Shown here: one piece after another, positions 29,796 to 38,371 of the stretch
How the letters are laid out: the number at the start of each line of letters is the position of its first letter
Numbering within the stretch: position 1 is the stretch's first letter
Source: Sphingomonas sp. JUb134
GTDB lineage: Bacteria > Pseudomonadota > Alphaproteobacteria > Sphingomonadales > Sphingomonadaceae
Length of the DNA stretch: 64,000 nt
Direction of reading: 5' to 3'
Assembly: GCF_004341505.2 (NCBI RefSeq)
Contig: NZ_SLYP02000002.1
Location: forward strand, 124,001 to 188,000
Program-made: the position numbers and the translations under genes
Notes under the pieces: model-generated
Database searches by the model: none
Told to the model about the DNA's origin: nothing
What the model saw: the letters and a program-made list of their open reading frames with translations, nothing else

Positions 29796-30706
29796 GCCGC
29801 TTCTCCTCGGTAAAGTTGCTCGCTGGCGGCAGCGATATCGCGCAGCAGCACTGGAGTGGCCTCGAGATACCAATAAGTGTTGGCGACCGACGCGTGCCCC
29901 AGATAGACGCTGAGTCCGGCCATGTGGTGTGCGATCGCCTCCCTGTCAGGTGGGCAGGACTCAAGGGAACGCACGGCGAAAGTGTGCCGCAAGTCGTGTA
30001 GCCGCATCCCGGCCGTTCCAGTTGGTCCGCGGTATCCAAGCTGTCGGGCCAGCCTGACGAACACGATGTGCGCGCGCACTTTATGGGGGGCTCTTCCGCG
30101 GATGGTCACGAACAGGTCATTGCCCGTGGCGCCGAGCCTTGCCCGGGTGGCGAGATATGCTTCGAGCGCCTGACGGGTCGACGGCTGCAAGGCAATCAGC
30201 CGCTGCTTGCCGAACTTGCCGTTGCGGACGATCAAGCCATCCTCGACCAGATCGTTGCATTGTAATGCGAGGGCCTCAGAAATCCGGAGACCTGTCGCCG
30301 CCAGCAGCCCGAACAGGTAGTGGTACGTGTATGGGCTGATCGTGCCTTGGGGTGGAACGTCCAATGCAGCAGTCATGATCGCCCGCACTTGGTCCGGTTC
30401 AATGATCTTCGGCGTCGGGCGTGGCCGCTTGCCCCGGCCGAATACGCCGGCAGGCGGAACTTCGTGGCCTGAATCTTCGGCGTGCGCGAAAAGGCTGAAG
30501 TTACGTGCGGTGTCGAACCTCCGGCGAGCCACATATTGTGAGCTCGACGTGTGGCACCAGTCGTAGATGCGCTGGACCTGAGTGTGCTGATCGCCGAAAC
30601 CCTCGGCGTATGCAGCGTACTGGCGGAGCATCCGGTCCTGTTCGGAATACTTGCGACCCAGGTTGCGATGCAGCGTGACGTATCTGGAAATGTGGATGTT
30701 CAGCAT
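29792..30706 (-). CDS. ritB: Tyrosine recombinase, second of the RIT trio
   Basis: 304 residues. Catalytic residues visible: Arg in TGLRISEALALQ, Lys in FGKQRLIAL, His-x-x-Arg in RLHDLRHTFAVRS, His in YLGHASVANT and Tyr in TYWYLEAT. Overlaps the first recombinase stop by 7 bp and the third start by 4 bp, as expected for the coupled trio of RIT elements. Confidence 0.9.
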   Translation of the reverse strand: MLNIHISRYVTLHRNLGRKYSEQDRMLRQYAAYAEGFGDQHTQVQRIYDWCHTSSSQYVARRRFDTARNFSLFAHAEDSGHEVPPAGVFGRGKRPRPTPKIIEPDQVRAIMTAALDVPPQGTISPYTYHYLFGLLAATGLRISEALALQCNDLVEDGLIVRNGKFGKQRLIALQPSTRQALEAYLATRARLGATGNDLFVTIRGRAPHKVRAHIVFVRLARQLGYRGPTGTAGMRLHDLRHTFAVRSLESCPPDREAIAHHMAGLSVYLGHASVANTYWYLEATPVLLRDIAAASEQLYRGEAA

Positions 30707-32247
30707 GACTGCTCTCCCGGCCAGGGCTGCGCGATCTTCATGAGCATCGGCAGATCGACCTTGGCGTAGATGGCAGTGGTCTCGGGCGAGCTGTGACGCA
30801 GGATGGTCCCGACGGACTCCAGGCCTGCGCCTGCGCGCAGCAGGTTGGTGGCAAGCGAATGCCGGAATATGTGTGACCCGGTCGGCACTCCTTCGATTCC
30901 ACCGCGGTCGCGCGTACGAGCGACGATGCCCGCGATCTCAGCGGACGAGCGGAATGGCCGAAACGGTGCTTGTGCACGCAGGAACAGATGCTTTTCGGCG
31001 GTCTTCGGGCGGGCTGCCGCAAGATATGCCAGGATCGCGTCGCCAACATCCTGCGGCAATGGCAGGCGGTCCGGTCGACGCGTCTTGCCCTTGACCGTCA
31101 GGTGGCCGGATCGCCAGTCGATGTCGTCGAGACGCATGTCCTGAATATCGGCAGCCCGCAGGCCGAGCCTGGCGAGCAGGAGAATGATGGCCTTGTCCCG
31201 GACTTCCACCGGACGATCTGTCGGACAGGCCGCAATGATCCTCTCGATCGTTGCCGGGTCGACATGGCGCGGCAGCGTCGAAAGGCGGTAGCGCTGCACT
31301 GATGGAACTGCATGCAATAAAGCCGGCCGGCACTCGCCACGCACGACCAGAAACCGGATGTAGCTCCTCATTATCGTGACGAGCAGCGATGCCGAGCCCG
31401 GCGTCTCCTTGCTTCGTCGTTGGAATGCGCTCCTGAGTCCGGCGGCATCCCATTGCGCAGGCTCGCCCAGCATTGGCATGAGCCGTCTGATATCAGTCCG
31501 GTAGCGCCGGATCGTCTCGTCCGTGGCGCCGCGGTGTTGCTTGAGCCATGCCAAGTAAGCCGACATGTGCGGGTCATCGTCCGCCACCGGTTCAACCAAT
31601 GGGATGGCGCCCCGGCCTCGCAGGAACTCGACGAAGTGCCGTGCGCATCGCCGCCGCCGCTTGGTGCCCGTTGCGACCAGCTTGCCCCGCTTGCGCCAGA
31701 CCGGGCATCGGCAATCATGCGCTGCATAGTGGTCGATGATCGCGTCATCGATCTCGATCCATTGGCGCCGCGCCATGCGAAGCCAGGCCACGAAATGCTC
31801 GGCCTCGGACCGATAGGCCTGTGCCGGTCCCTCGGCAAGTTGCAGGCGATCGATCGCATCGGAATAGTCGGCGAGGTGCCGTGGCAGATCGTCGATCCCG
31901 TCGTCGACTTCGACGTAGCCTTGATCTTCCAGGAACCGGACGAAGCGCCTGACCCTTGCTGCTTGGTCAGCCTTGTAGTGCGCTTGCTGCGCCGAATACC
32001 GGTGGCACCGGCACCCATGCTTCTCGAACCGCCGGACAGCCCGATCGTCAATCGTGCGGATCGCGATCTTATGCAGGCCCAGCCAATGCAGGAAATGGCG
32101 GACCGCCGCGCCATACAGAACCGCACAGCCTGACTTCTCGTCGAGCGACAGAGAGGAGAGGAATGCGGTGAGAAGGGCGCCGTGACTGGGCGGGTCTTCG
32201 ACCCGGAGCGGGGCCGCTCGAAACGGCAATGATGATCTTGATCGCAT
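30700..32247 (-). CDS. ritA: Tyrosine recombinase, first of the RIT trio
   Basis: 515 residues, longer than the other two. The N-terminal 190 residues contain Cys/His-rich patches (KHGCRCHRYSAQQAHYK and HDCRCPVWRKRGK) that look like duplicated DNA-binding modules. The catalytic domain has Arg in LGLRAADIQDM, Lys in VKGKTRRPDRLPL, His-x-x-Arg in SHIFRHSLATN, His in LRHSSPETT and Tyr in AIYAKVD. It leads the overlapping operon and starts just inside the right terminal repeat. Confidence 0.9.
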   Translation of the reverse strand: MRSRSSLPFRAAPLRVEDPPSHGALLTAFLSSLSLDEKSGCAVLYGAAVRHFLHWLGLHKIAIRTIDDRAVRRFEKHGCRCHRYSAQQAHYKADQAARVRRFVRFLEDQGYVEVDDGIDDLPRHLADYSDAIDRLQLAEGPAQAYRSEAEHFVAWLRMARRQWIEIDDAIIDHYAAHDCRCPVWRKRGKLVATGTKRRRRCARHFVEFLRGRGAIPLVEPVADDDPHMSAYLAWLKQHRGATDETIRRYRTDIRRLMPMLGEPAQWDAAGLRSAFQRRSKETPGSASLLVTIMRSYIRFLVVRGECRPALLHAVPSVQRYRLSTLPRHVDPATIERIIAACPTDRPVEVRDKAIILLLARLGLRAADIQDMRLDDIDWRSGHLTVKGKTRRPDRLPLPQDVGDAILAYLAAARPKTAEKHLFLRAQAPFRPFRSSAEIAGIVARTRDRGGIEGVPTGSHIFRHSLATNLLRAGAGLESVGTILRHSSPETTAIYAKVDLPMLMKIAQPWPGEQSC

Positions 32248-32284
32248 GTTGGTTCCTTCGACTTGTTGAGGTCGAGGGAACCGT

Positions 32285-32370
32285 AATTATCTGGAGTGAA
32301 ATCATGGAAAACCGAAGGAAACCTGCGCCTCCCGCCACCACGCTCGACATAAACTGCGACTGCAAAGAAT
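32285..32370. repeat. RIT element right terminal inverted repeat (86 bp)
   Basis: Reverse complement of 27259-27344 with one mismatch. On the plus strand it also holds CTGGAGTGAAATCATG, a ribosome site plus ATG at 32304 opening a 24-codon frame outward; here that frame ends at TAA (32376) in the extra palindromic segment. Confidence 0.9.
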
Positions 32371-32373
32371 TCC

Positions 32374-32397
32374 TGTAATGTTGAGCTCAACATTACA
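32374..32397. repeat. 24-bp perfect palindrome at the right RIT end only
   Basis: TGTAATGTTGAG is followed directly by its reverse complement CTCAACATTACA. It lies between the right terminal repeat and the flanking ATATTC and has no counterpart at the left end. It supplies the stop codon that ends the helicase 5' part. Confidence 0.85.
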
Positions 32398-32398
32398 T

Positions 32399-34846
32399 AT
32401 ATTCGCGGGGCGAGAGGTCGATCTCGAGATCGGCCCGGTCATCCGGGCTCAGCGCATCGAGCCGGCGATCGAGGATAGACTCAGCGGTGGTCACGAGCTG
32501 GAGGACCACCGACTGGCCATTCGCCAGGTGGCGACGCACAGCCGCGATCACGGTCGGCAGCTTCATCGAAAGCAGGACCTGGCCGAAGAAACGCTGCTTG
32601 GTCGACTCGAAGCGCGATCTGGCCGACGCCTTGGCGCCGCTATTCAGTGTCGCGTTTTCCAGCCCGTCGACGATGCCGGTGAGTTCGAGGGCCCGTTCCA
32701 TATTCTGGTGGATGATCGACCATGCATCCGCATAGGTGTCGTAGATCTCGATCTGGGCGGGGGTCAGCTCGTGCCGGAGAATTTCATATTCGACGCCGGC
32801 GAAGCTCAGCGCGCGCGCCATGTAGAGGCCAGTCGCCTTGAGGTCGCGCGCGACCAGCTCCATCGCTGCGATGCCGCCTTGGCGGATACTGCTGATGAAT
32901 TGCTCGCGATCCGCGAAGGCTGTTTCGGGTCCCCAGAGGCCGAGGCGGACCGCATAGGCGAGGTTGTTGACGTCTGACGCGCCCGTGGCCGACGCATAGA
33001 GTACACGTGCGCCGGGAAGCTGGTTCTGGAGAAGGACGCCACAGATCCCCTGCTGCGAGCCCTCCTTGGCGCCAAGCGCCCCCTCCCCGCCGGCGACGCC
33101 GCCCATCTCATGGGCCTCGTCGAACGCCAGCACGCCCTGGAAGTCGGCGCCAGCCCAGTCGACGATTTGCCTCAGCCGGCTGTGGTTGCCGCGCATCGAG
33201 CGCAATGTCGGATAGGTGACGAGCAGGACGCCCTGGTCGAGCCTGATAGGTTCGTCGATCTTCCAGTTGGAGATCGGCTGAATGTCGCCGCTGACACCGC
33301 CCAATGCGGTCCAGTCGCGCCGCGCATCTTCGAGGAGCGGGGCATTTTTCGTGACCCAGATATTGCGCCGTCGACCCTGAAGCCAATTGTCGAGGATGCA
33401 GGCCGCAATCTGCCGGCCTTTCCCCGCGCCGGTGCCATCGCCCAGGAAGAAACCCTTGCGATAGATGTCCCCGTCTTCGGCAAGTGTCAGGCCAACGCCT
33501 TCCTTGTTCGGCTTGAATCTGCCCGGGATGGTCTGGGACCAGGCGTGCCCGGCATAGACGACCGTCTCGAGTTGGGAGGCGGAGAGGAGCCGCTCCGCGA
33601 CCGTACGCTCGGGGAGCGACGGGACATAGTCGGGGATCGGGGCCGGGATCGAACCCATCGCCACGGATTCTACGAGGGGAGTTGGATGCTCGCCGGCGGT
33701 GGCAAAGCTGATCCGGCTCGGACGGTAGGGAAGATAGACGCCCGTTTGTTCAAGGAGCGGCGCCGGGGTCGCGAGCTTTTCGTAGTCGACGGGGAGGACG
33801 TCGTTGCGAACGGGCGCGTGATAGGCGCGGGGCTCTGGGCGGCTGCTTTTGAGGGCGCGGAAGATCGAGATACCGGCCGATCGTCTCGGCGCAGGCATCG
33901 GGGCGTCGCTCTTGAGCGTCGATCTTTCGGGAACGCGTAATGCGGGCAGAAGCTCGCCGACGGAAGATCGTTGAATGATCGCCGGCGGTGCATTGCCGGG
34001 CGCCTTGTCGATCACGAACAGCCGAACGGCGACAGACGTGCCGTGCTTAAGGTAGCATTTCTCGAGGCGGATCGCGGTGCGGACGGTAACGTCGCGAAGC
34101 ACGGTCTCATATTGGTCGCGCATCCTGGCGCTCGGGCCGAACCAGTCGGGCATGATCGCAACCACTCGCCCGCCTGATCGGAGGCGACGGAGGGCCGCCT
34201 GGAGGTGGCGGACCGCCGCATAGTCATCGGCACCACGTCCGAGGGACCGCGAGAACGGCGGATTCATGAGAATGAGGGTTGGCGGTTCGGCCGCGGAAAG
34301 GGTCGAGTTGATCGTCGCACCGTCCTCACCCGAGATCGTGGCTTCCGGGAACACCCGATGCAGCCGCGCCCGCCTGACGGGGTCGAGTTCGTTGAGCTGA
34401 AGAACCTTGTATGAGCCCAAATGAGCGACGAGCAGGCCGTTGCCAGCGCTCGGCTCAAGGATGACGTCGTCCGCCTGTACGTCGGCCAACAGCACCGCAA
34501 CTGCGGCGATGTCGATCGGCGTCGAAAATTGCTGCCAGTCGAGTTGCTCCTCGCTCCGCACGGTCTGGGTAGGAAGGCGATCCGAGAGCGCGACAATGGC
34601 GCTCACATCGGCGAACGAGCGCAAGCCAGAGCCGGCCGCGCGAAGATGGAGAGCCAGCGCGTGCTCGAGAACCTCGAAGCTTGTTCGCTGTGTCCAGCGC
34701 CCGTCGGCGTCGGAGCCACCGTAGGCGGAGGCCATTACCTCGTTGAGCAGGCGGCGGGTGATCGGGCGGCCTGATCCGAGATGTGGAAGGAGCAGGCGCG
34801 CGGCATCATGGTCCGCCGTGGCGGCCGCGTGGAAGAGGTCGGTCAT
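32399..34846 (-). pseudogene. Strawberry-notch-type helicase with methyltransferase-like domain, 5' part
   Basis: About 816 native residues from MTDLFHAAATADHD (AGGAG site before the ATG) to ...DLSPREY, where the RIT element starts; the frame stops two codons later at 32393. The N-terminal 300 residues contain a SAM-methyltransferase fold with ILEPSAGNGLLVAHLG and the NPPF motif ILMNPPFSRSLGRG. The helicase part has Walker A GDGTGAGKGRQIAACIL near residue 470, DEAH-type LAFDEAHEMGG and YASATGASDVNNL. Family members are large plasmid/phage proteins of unproven role. Translation of a truncated protein is possible, but the second helicase lobe is detached. Confidence 0.88.
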
Positions 34847-34923
34847 TTTGGGATCTCCTGCGTGGCTGCACCCTCGGCAGCATCACGCTTTCGACCCCCC
34901 TCCCCTCTTCTGTCCGGGCGCAT

Positions 34924-35787
34924 TTAGGCGCGGGATTGCAGAGCCGCGGCGTCGAGCACCCTCGCCCAGTCCTTGTGTCTCGCGGGAGGCGGATCGCGAC
35001 GAATCGTGAGTCCGGGCCTGGCGTATTGGTCTTCGGCATTCTGCGCGGCACGGCGACCTTCGGCGTCGTTGTCCTCTGCAATGTACAGGGTCGTCACGCT
35101 CTCAGGGATGATGAGCTGATCCAGGCGGCGCGCGCCGAGAGACGCCCAGCAAGGAACCCCACGGAGACGACTATAGGCGTCGGCGGTCTCAAAACCTTCG
35201 GCGATTGCGAGGGTCGCACCGCCAGCTCTCCCCCGCCAGGCACCTGAGCCGGGGACACCGAGCATGAGCTTACGCACGTAGTCGGCGGTAGCGGGATCGA
35301 GAAAGATGCGCTGGATGGCGACCAGCCTCCGGACTTCGCGGACCGCAACCAGGAGCGCCGGCAGGAACACTGTTTTCGGCTTCGGTAAATACGGGCACCG
35401 TGGGTGAAAACGGACATCAGGCGGCGGTGGAAGAAGGTTGCGGCGGCCGAGATAGCGTTCCGCAAGGGTATTCCTGACATGGGCGGCCTCATTCCAGAGG
35501 TGCTCGCCAGTGGAAGAGCGGCTAGGCTGGGTTGCGAGAGGCATCGGGTGATGGCGACCGGGGCGGATGCGGCTGAGCTCACGCAGCACGTCCTCGCGAG
35601 CGCAACCCGCAAAGCAGGTCACCAATATGCCTCGATCGCCTTGCCGAATCGAAAGACTTGGTTCCGCATCATTGTGGGCTGGGCATCGGCACATGGCGAT
35701 GTAGCCGCTCCAGCGGCCGCGCAGAGCGCCGACGAGATCGACAAGTTCTTGGGATGGACGGTTCGCTACCAGCGGCATGATCTGCAC
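34924..35787 (-). CDS. Toprim-domain primase-like protein
   Basis: 287 residues. The N-terminus has a CHC-type zinc-finger-like segment (CRCPAHNDAEPSLSIRQGDR then CFAGC); the C-terminus is a Toprim fold with LAIAEGFETADAYSRL and LYIAEDNDAEGRRAAQNAED, the Glu and DxD metal ligands. Such DUF7146/Toprim proteins are found beside strawberry-notch helicases on alphaproteobacterial plasmids and are probably plasmid primases. It ends 77 bp upstream of the helicase gene on the same strand. An ATG three codons in is an alternative start. Confidence 0.82.
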   Translation of the reverse strand: MQIMPLVANRPSQELVDLVGALRGRWSGYIAMCRCPAHNDAEPSLSIRQGDRGILVTCFAGCAREDVLRELSRIRPGRHHPMPLATQPSRSSTGEHLWNEAAHVRNTLAERYLGRRNLLPPPPDVRFHPRCPYLPKPKTVFLPALLVAVREVRRLVAIQRIFLDPATADYVRKLMLGVPGSGAWRGRAGGATLAIAEGFETADAYSRLRGVPCWASLGARRLDQLIIPESVTTLYIAEDNDAEGRRAAQNAEDQYARPGLTIRRDPPPARHKDWARVLDAAALQSRA

Positions 35788-36041
35788 CTCATGTTCGCTG
35801 CCTCCCTCCCGCTCTCCTCCTCTGCGTGGCGCGCTCCCGGCAACTTCGAGATCTGCTCCGCCGTTCTCGTGGTTGGATCGTTCAACTTGATCCGATCACC
35901 GATTCCCGATCGAAGGATTCGGAAGCCGCCGATTCGGCGATGGCTGGCTGTTTCGGGTGCCGGTTTGACTTTTGCAGGTAGTTTTGCTCATGAAAGGCAA
36001 ACCGGATCGCGCTGGCTTGATTCGGAGGGAGGCACGCGGGG
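35788..36041. other. Divergent intergenic region between the primase-like gene and parA
   Basis: 254 bp between the diverging Toprim and ParA genes. It contains a short repeat of GATCCGATCACCGATTCCC and GATTCGGAAGCCGCCGATTC type (GATTCgg/CCgATTCgg), AT-richer than the surroundings, consistent with two back-to-back promoters. No defined operator could be assigned. Confidence 0.35.
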
Positions 36042-37241
36042 ATGTCCTTTACCGTAAACACGCTTCGGACGATGACCCGTTCGTGCGAAATGATGCGCGA
36101 TCGCGTGAAGTCGGTCGTGTTCAAGCCGGAAGACCGGAAGGTTCTCGATCTCACCTTTGGCCCGACGGCGGCGGCTGAACTGGTCGGGCGTACCCCCGAA
36201 GCGTTGGCGAAGGCTGAGAAGGAAGGCCGGCTCGCGTCGCCGAAGCAATTGGGCAACGGGCGGCGCTACTACACGCTCGAGGATTTGACCAAGATCCGCG
36301 AGGCACTGCACATTCGTCCGGGCAAAGCGGCAGATGAAGACGCTGTCGTAGTCGCGGTGCAGAACTTCAAGGGTGGCGTCGGCAAGAGTACGATTACGAA
36401 GCACTTCGCAGATTATTTGGCTCTTCATGGGTATAGCGTGCTGGTCATCGATTGCGATCCGCAGGCTTCCACCACCACGATGTTCGATATTCAGCCGGAA
36501 ACTCTCTTCGACGAAGATAAGACGCTCGGCAATTTCTTGTCGCCTCGCAGCACCTTCGACGATTTTCGGCAGGCGATTCATGAGACTGCATGGCCGACGA
36601 TCAAGATCGTCCCATCGAGCCTCGGACTTCAGGACGCAGAGTGGGACCTGACAGCCACATTGCGCGAGGGCGGTCAGGCCGTCCGTGAGGGTTTGCAGAG
36701 ACTACGCATCGGTATCCAAAGCATAGTCAAAGACTTCGACGTTATCGTGCTCGATCCGCCGCCCGCGATGGGCTTTCTGGGCCTTAATGTGATGGCAGCG
36801 GCGACCGGCCTCCTTGTCCCTGTTCCGGCTCGGCAACTCGATTATCTATCCACAATTCACTTCATGGACACGATCGCTGACAATATCGAGATTCTCGAAG
36901 AGAATGGCACTCCGGTCGATTATGGTTTTATTCGCGTAGTTTGCTCAGCCTACACGCCTAGCAAACCGGGTGAAGCGGACATGTGGAAGATGATGCAGGC
37001 AACCTATGCCAATTTCCTCCTGAGCCAGCCGATCCTTGCGTCGGAGGAGATCAAGAACGCGACGCAGGCGTTCCGGTCAATCTATGAGAGCAAGCCCTCG
37101 GCGGCGCACGCGACCTACCAGAGGTGCCGCGACAATCTTGACTCCGTATTCGGAGAGGTTCTGCAACAGATCCGCGAACAATGGCCGTCGCAGAGCATCT
37201 CCAAGCGCGCCAACGATTCCGTCGCGAGTGCAGCAGCATGA
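36042..37241 (+). CDS. parA: ParA/RepA-type plasmid partition ATPase
   Basis: 399 residues: N-terminal helix-turn-helix (FGPTAAAELVGRTPEALAKA, then YYTLEDLTKIREAL) and a deviant Walker A VQNFKGGVGKSTITKHFADY near residue 108, Walker B VIVLDPPPAMGFLG. This is the type Ia layout in which the ATPase also represses its own operon through the N-terminal domain. It positions plasmid copies with ParB and a parS site. The ATG at 36042 has a weak upstream site; the ATGs at 36072 and 36090 are alternatives. Its stop overlaps parB by 4 bp. Confidence 0.92.
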   Translation: MSFTVNTLRTMTRSCEMMRDRVKSVVFKPEDRKVLDLTFGPTAAAELVGRTPEALAKAEKEGRLASPKQLGNGRRYYTLEDLTKIREALHIRPGKAADEDAVVVAVQNFKGGVGKSTITKHFADYLALHGYSVLVIDCDPQASTTTMFDIQPETLFDEDKTLGNFLSPRSTFDDFRQAIHETAWPTIKIVPSSLGLQDAEWDLTATLREGGQAVREGLQRLRIGIQSIVKDFDVIVLDPPPAMGFLGLNVMAAATGLLVPVPARQLDYLSTIHFMDTIADNIEILEENGTPVDYGFIRVVCSAYTPSKPGEADMWKMMQATYANFLLSQPILASEEIKNATQAFRSIYESKPSAAHATYQRCRDNLDSVFGEVLQQIREQWPSQSISKRANDSVASAAA

Positions 37242-38272
37242 GCCGGCGCTCCGCAATCAGTGAAGCCTTGGCAGCCCCAGCGCCGACGCCGGCCTCCGAG
37301 CTTGCTCCCGAACAGGTCGACGCAGCGCAAGGCGGAGCGGCCCGCAATTTCACGGCACGGCGGCTTGAGGGCTTCACCGAGGCCGCTCGGATGGTGAAAC
37401 GGCCGACCATCCGGCTGAAGCCATCTGAATGTTCGATCTGGCCTGGGAATGCGCGAGACTATGCGCTGCTGACCGAGGATCGTGTCCGAAGTCTCATAGA
37501 CTCGATCCAGGCGGAGAATGGCAACCGGATCCCGGTCGTGGTCCGGCGGGTGAAGAATGCCGCGCTGGAATATGAGCTCGTCATCGGCACACGGCGCCAT
37601 TGGGCTATCTCGTGGCTCAATGCGAACCACTATCCCGATATCGAGCTTGTCGCGATCATCGAGGATCTCGACGACGAAGCCGCCTTCAGGCTTGCCGATA
37701 TCGAAAACCGGGAACGAGAGGACATTTCCGACCTCGAACGCGGTACCAACTACAAGGCAGCCGTCGATGCCTATTATGATGGCGTACAAGCCCGGTTGGC
37801 GGACCGTGTGAAACTCTCGAAATCCATGTTGTCGCGGTACATCGGGCTCACGGAAATTCCGCAATCGATCGTCAGTGCTTTTAGCTCGCCGATGGACCTT
37901 CAGGTGCGTCACGGTGACAAGTTGCTTCCCCTGGTCCGCACGCCCGCGATGCGGGAGAAGATGGAGGCGGCCGCCAAGGACATTGCCGCGGAACAGAGCT
38001 TTCGACAGTCGGGTGACGAAGAGCCTATCAGTGGTGCTGAAGTCGTCGCGCGTTTGATCAAGGCGACGACAACCAGCCGGAGCAGCCGTCTCCAGAAGGC
38101 TTCTATCGAAGCCAAGGGGATGACGATTGGACAGGTTGATCGAGATCGGGCGCGAGGGCTGACTATCACCATCAACCCGACCGACCTGTCGGCTGACGAT
38201 ATCCTGGAGGCTATCCGCCCGCTCGTCGAGAGGGCAAAGATTCTGAAAAAGCGGGTCTCTGATGGGGCCTGA
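37238..38272 (+). CDS. parB: ParB/RepB-type centromere-binding protein
   Basis: 344 residues. ParB N-terminal domain with ECSIWPGNARDYALL, ELVIGTRRHWAISWLNA (the arginine CTP-binding box) and ENREREDISDLERGTNYKAA, then a helix-turn-helix (RVKLSKSMLSRYIGLTEIPQ) and a C-terminal dimerisation part. It binds parS and works with ParA. The ATG at 37238 overlaps the parA stop (ATGA); an upstream in-frame ATG at 37181 lies inside parA and is less likely. A GTCCCACG palindrome 78 bp downstream is a possible binding site. Confidence 0.92.
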   Translation: MSRRSAISEALAAPAPTPASELAPEQVDAAQGGAARNFTARRLEGFTEAARMVKRPTIRLKPSECSIWPGNARDYALLTEDRVRSLIDSIQAENGNRIPVVVRRVKNAALEYELVIGTRRHWAISWLNANHYPDIELVAIIEDLDDEAAFRLADIENREREDISDLERGTNYKAAVDAYYDGVQARLADRVKLSKSMLSRYIGLTEIPQSIVSAFSSPMDLQVRHGDKLLPLVRTPAMREKMEAAAKDIAAEQSFRQSGDEEPISGAEVVARLIKATTTSRSSRLQKASIEAKGMTIGQVDRDRARGLTITINPTDLSADDILEAIRPLVERAKILKKRVSDGA

Positions 38273-38350
38273 AGCAATCTGTAATTCTTTGGATTTTGCC
38301 ACTCTGAAAAGTGGGGTATTCTGGTTTGTTTCCAGTGGCTTAGCGCCTTT

Positions 38351-38366
38351 GTCCCACGCGTGGGAC
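38351..38366. promoter_or_regulatory. parS-like 16-bp palindrome
   Basis: GTCCCACGCGTGGGAC is a perfect palindrome in the gap between parB and the replication initiator gene. Its size and GT...AC ends resemble centromere sites bound by ParB/RepB proteins (typical core GTT-N4-GC-N4-AAC or TTTCACGTGAAA). It could equally be an operator for the initiator gene, whose ATG is 6 bp downstream. Confidence 0.5.
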
Positions 38367-38371
38367 GCGGC

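Larger units (their letters stand above)
27263..32398 (-). mobile_element. Recombinase-in-trio (RIT) element inserted in the helicase gene
   Basis: Three consecutive, overlapping tyrosine recombinase genes on the minus strand (32247 to 28779) define a RIT element. It is bounded by 86-bp inverted repeats with one mismatch (27259-27344 and 32285-32370) and flanked by ATATTC at 27257-27262 and 32399-32404. Removing the element plus one ATATTC restores a continuous reading frame (...SPREY/VIDYLERAF...) of the helicase, proving the insertion point. It also carries a plus-strand passenger gene of lower GC than its surroundings. Confidence 0.9.

Noticed and set aside
35790..36040. Search for an ncRNA (antisense copy-control RNA) near parA
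   Set aside because: No clear promoter plus terminator pair could be read; cannot be supported.
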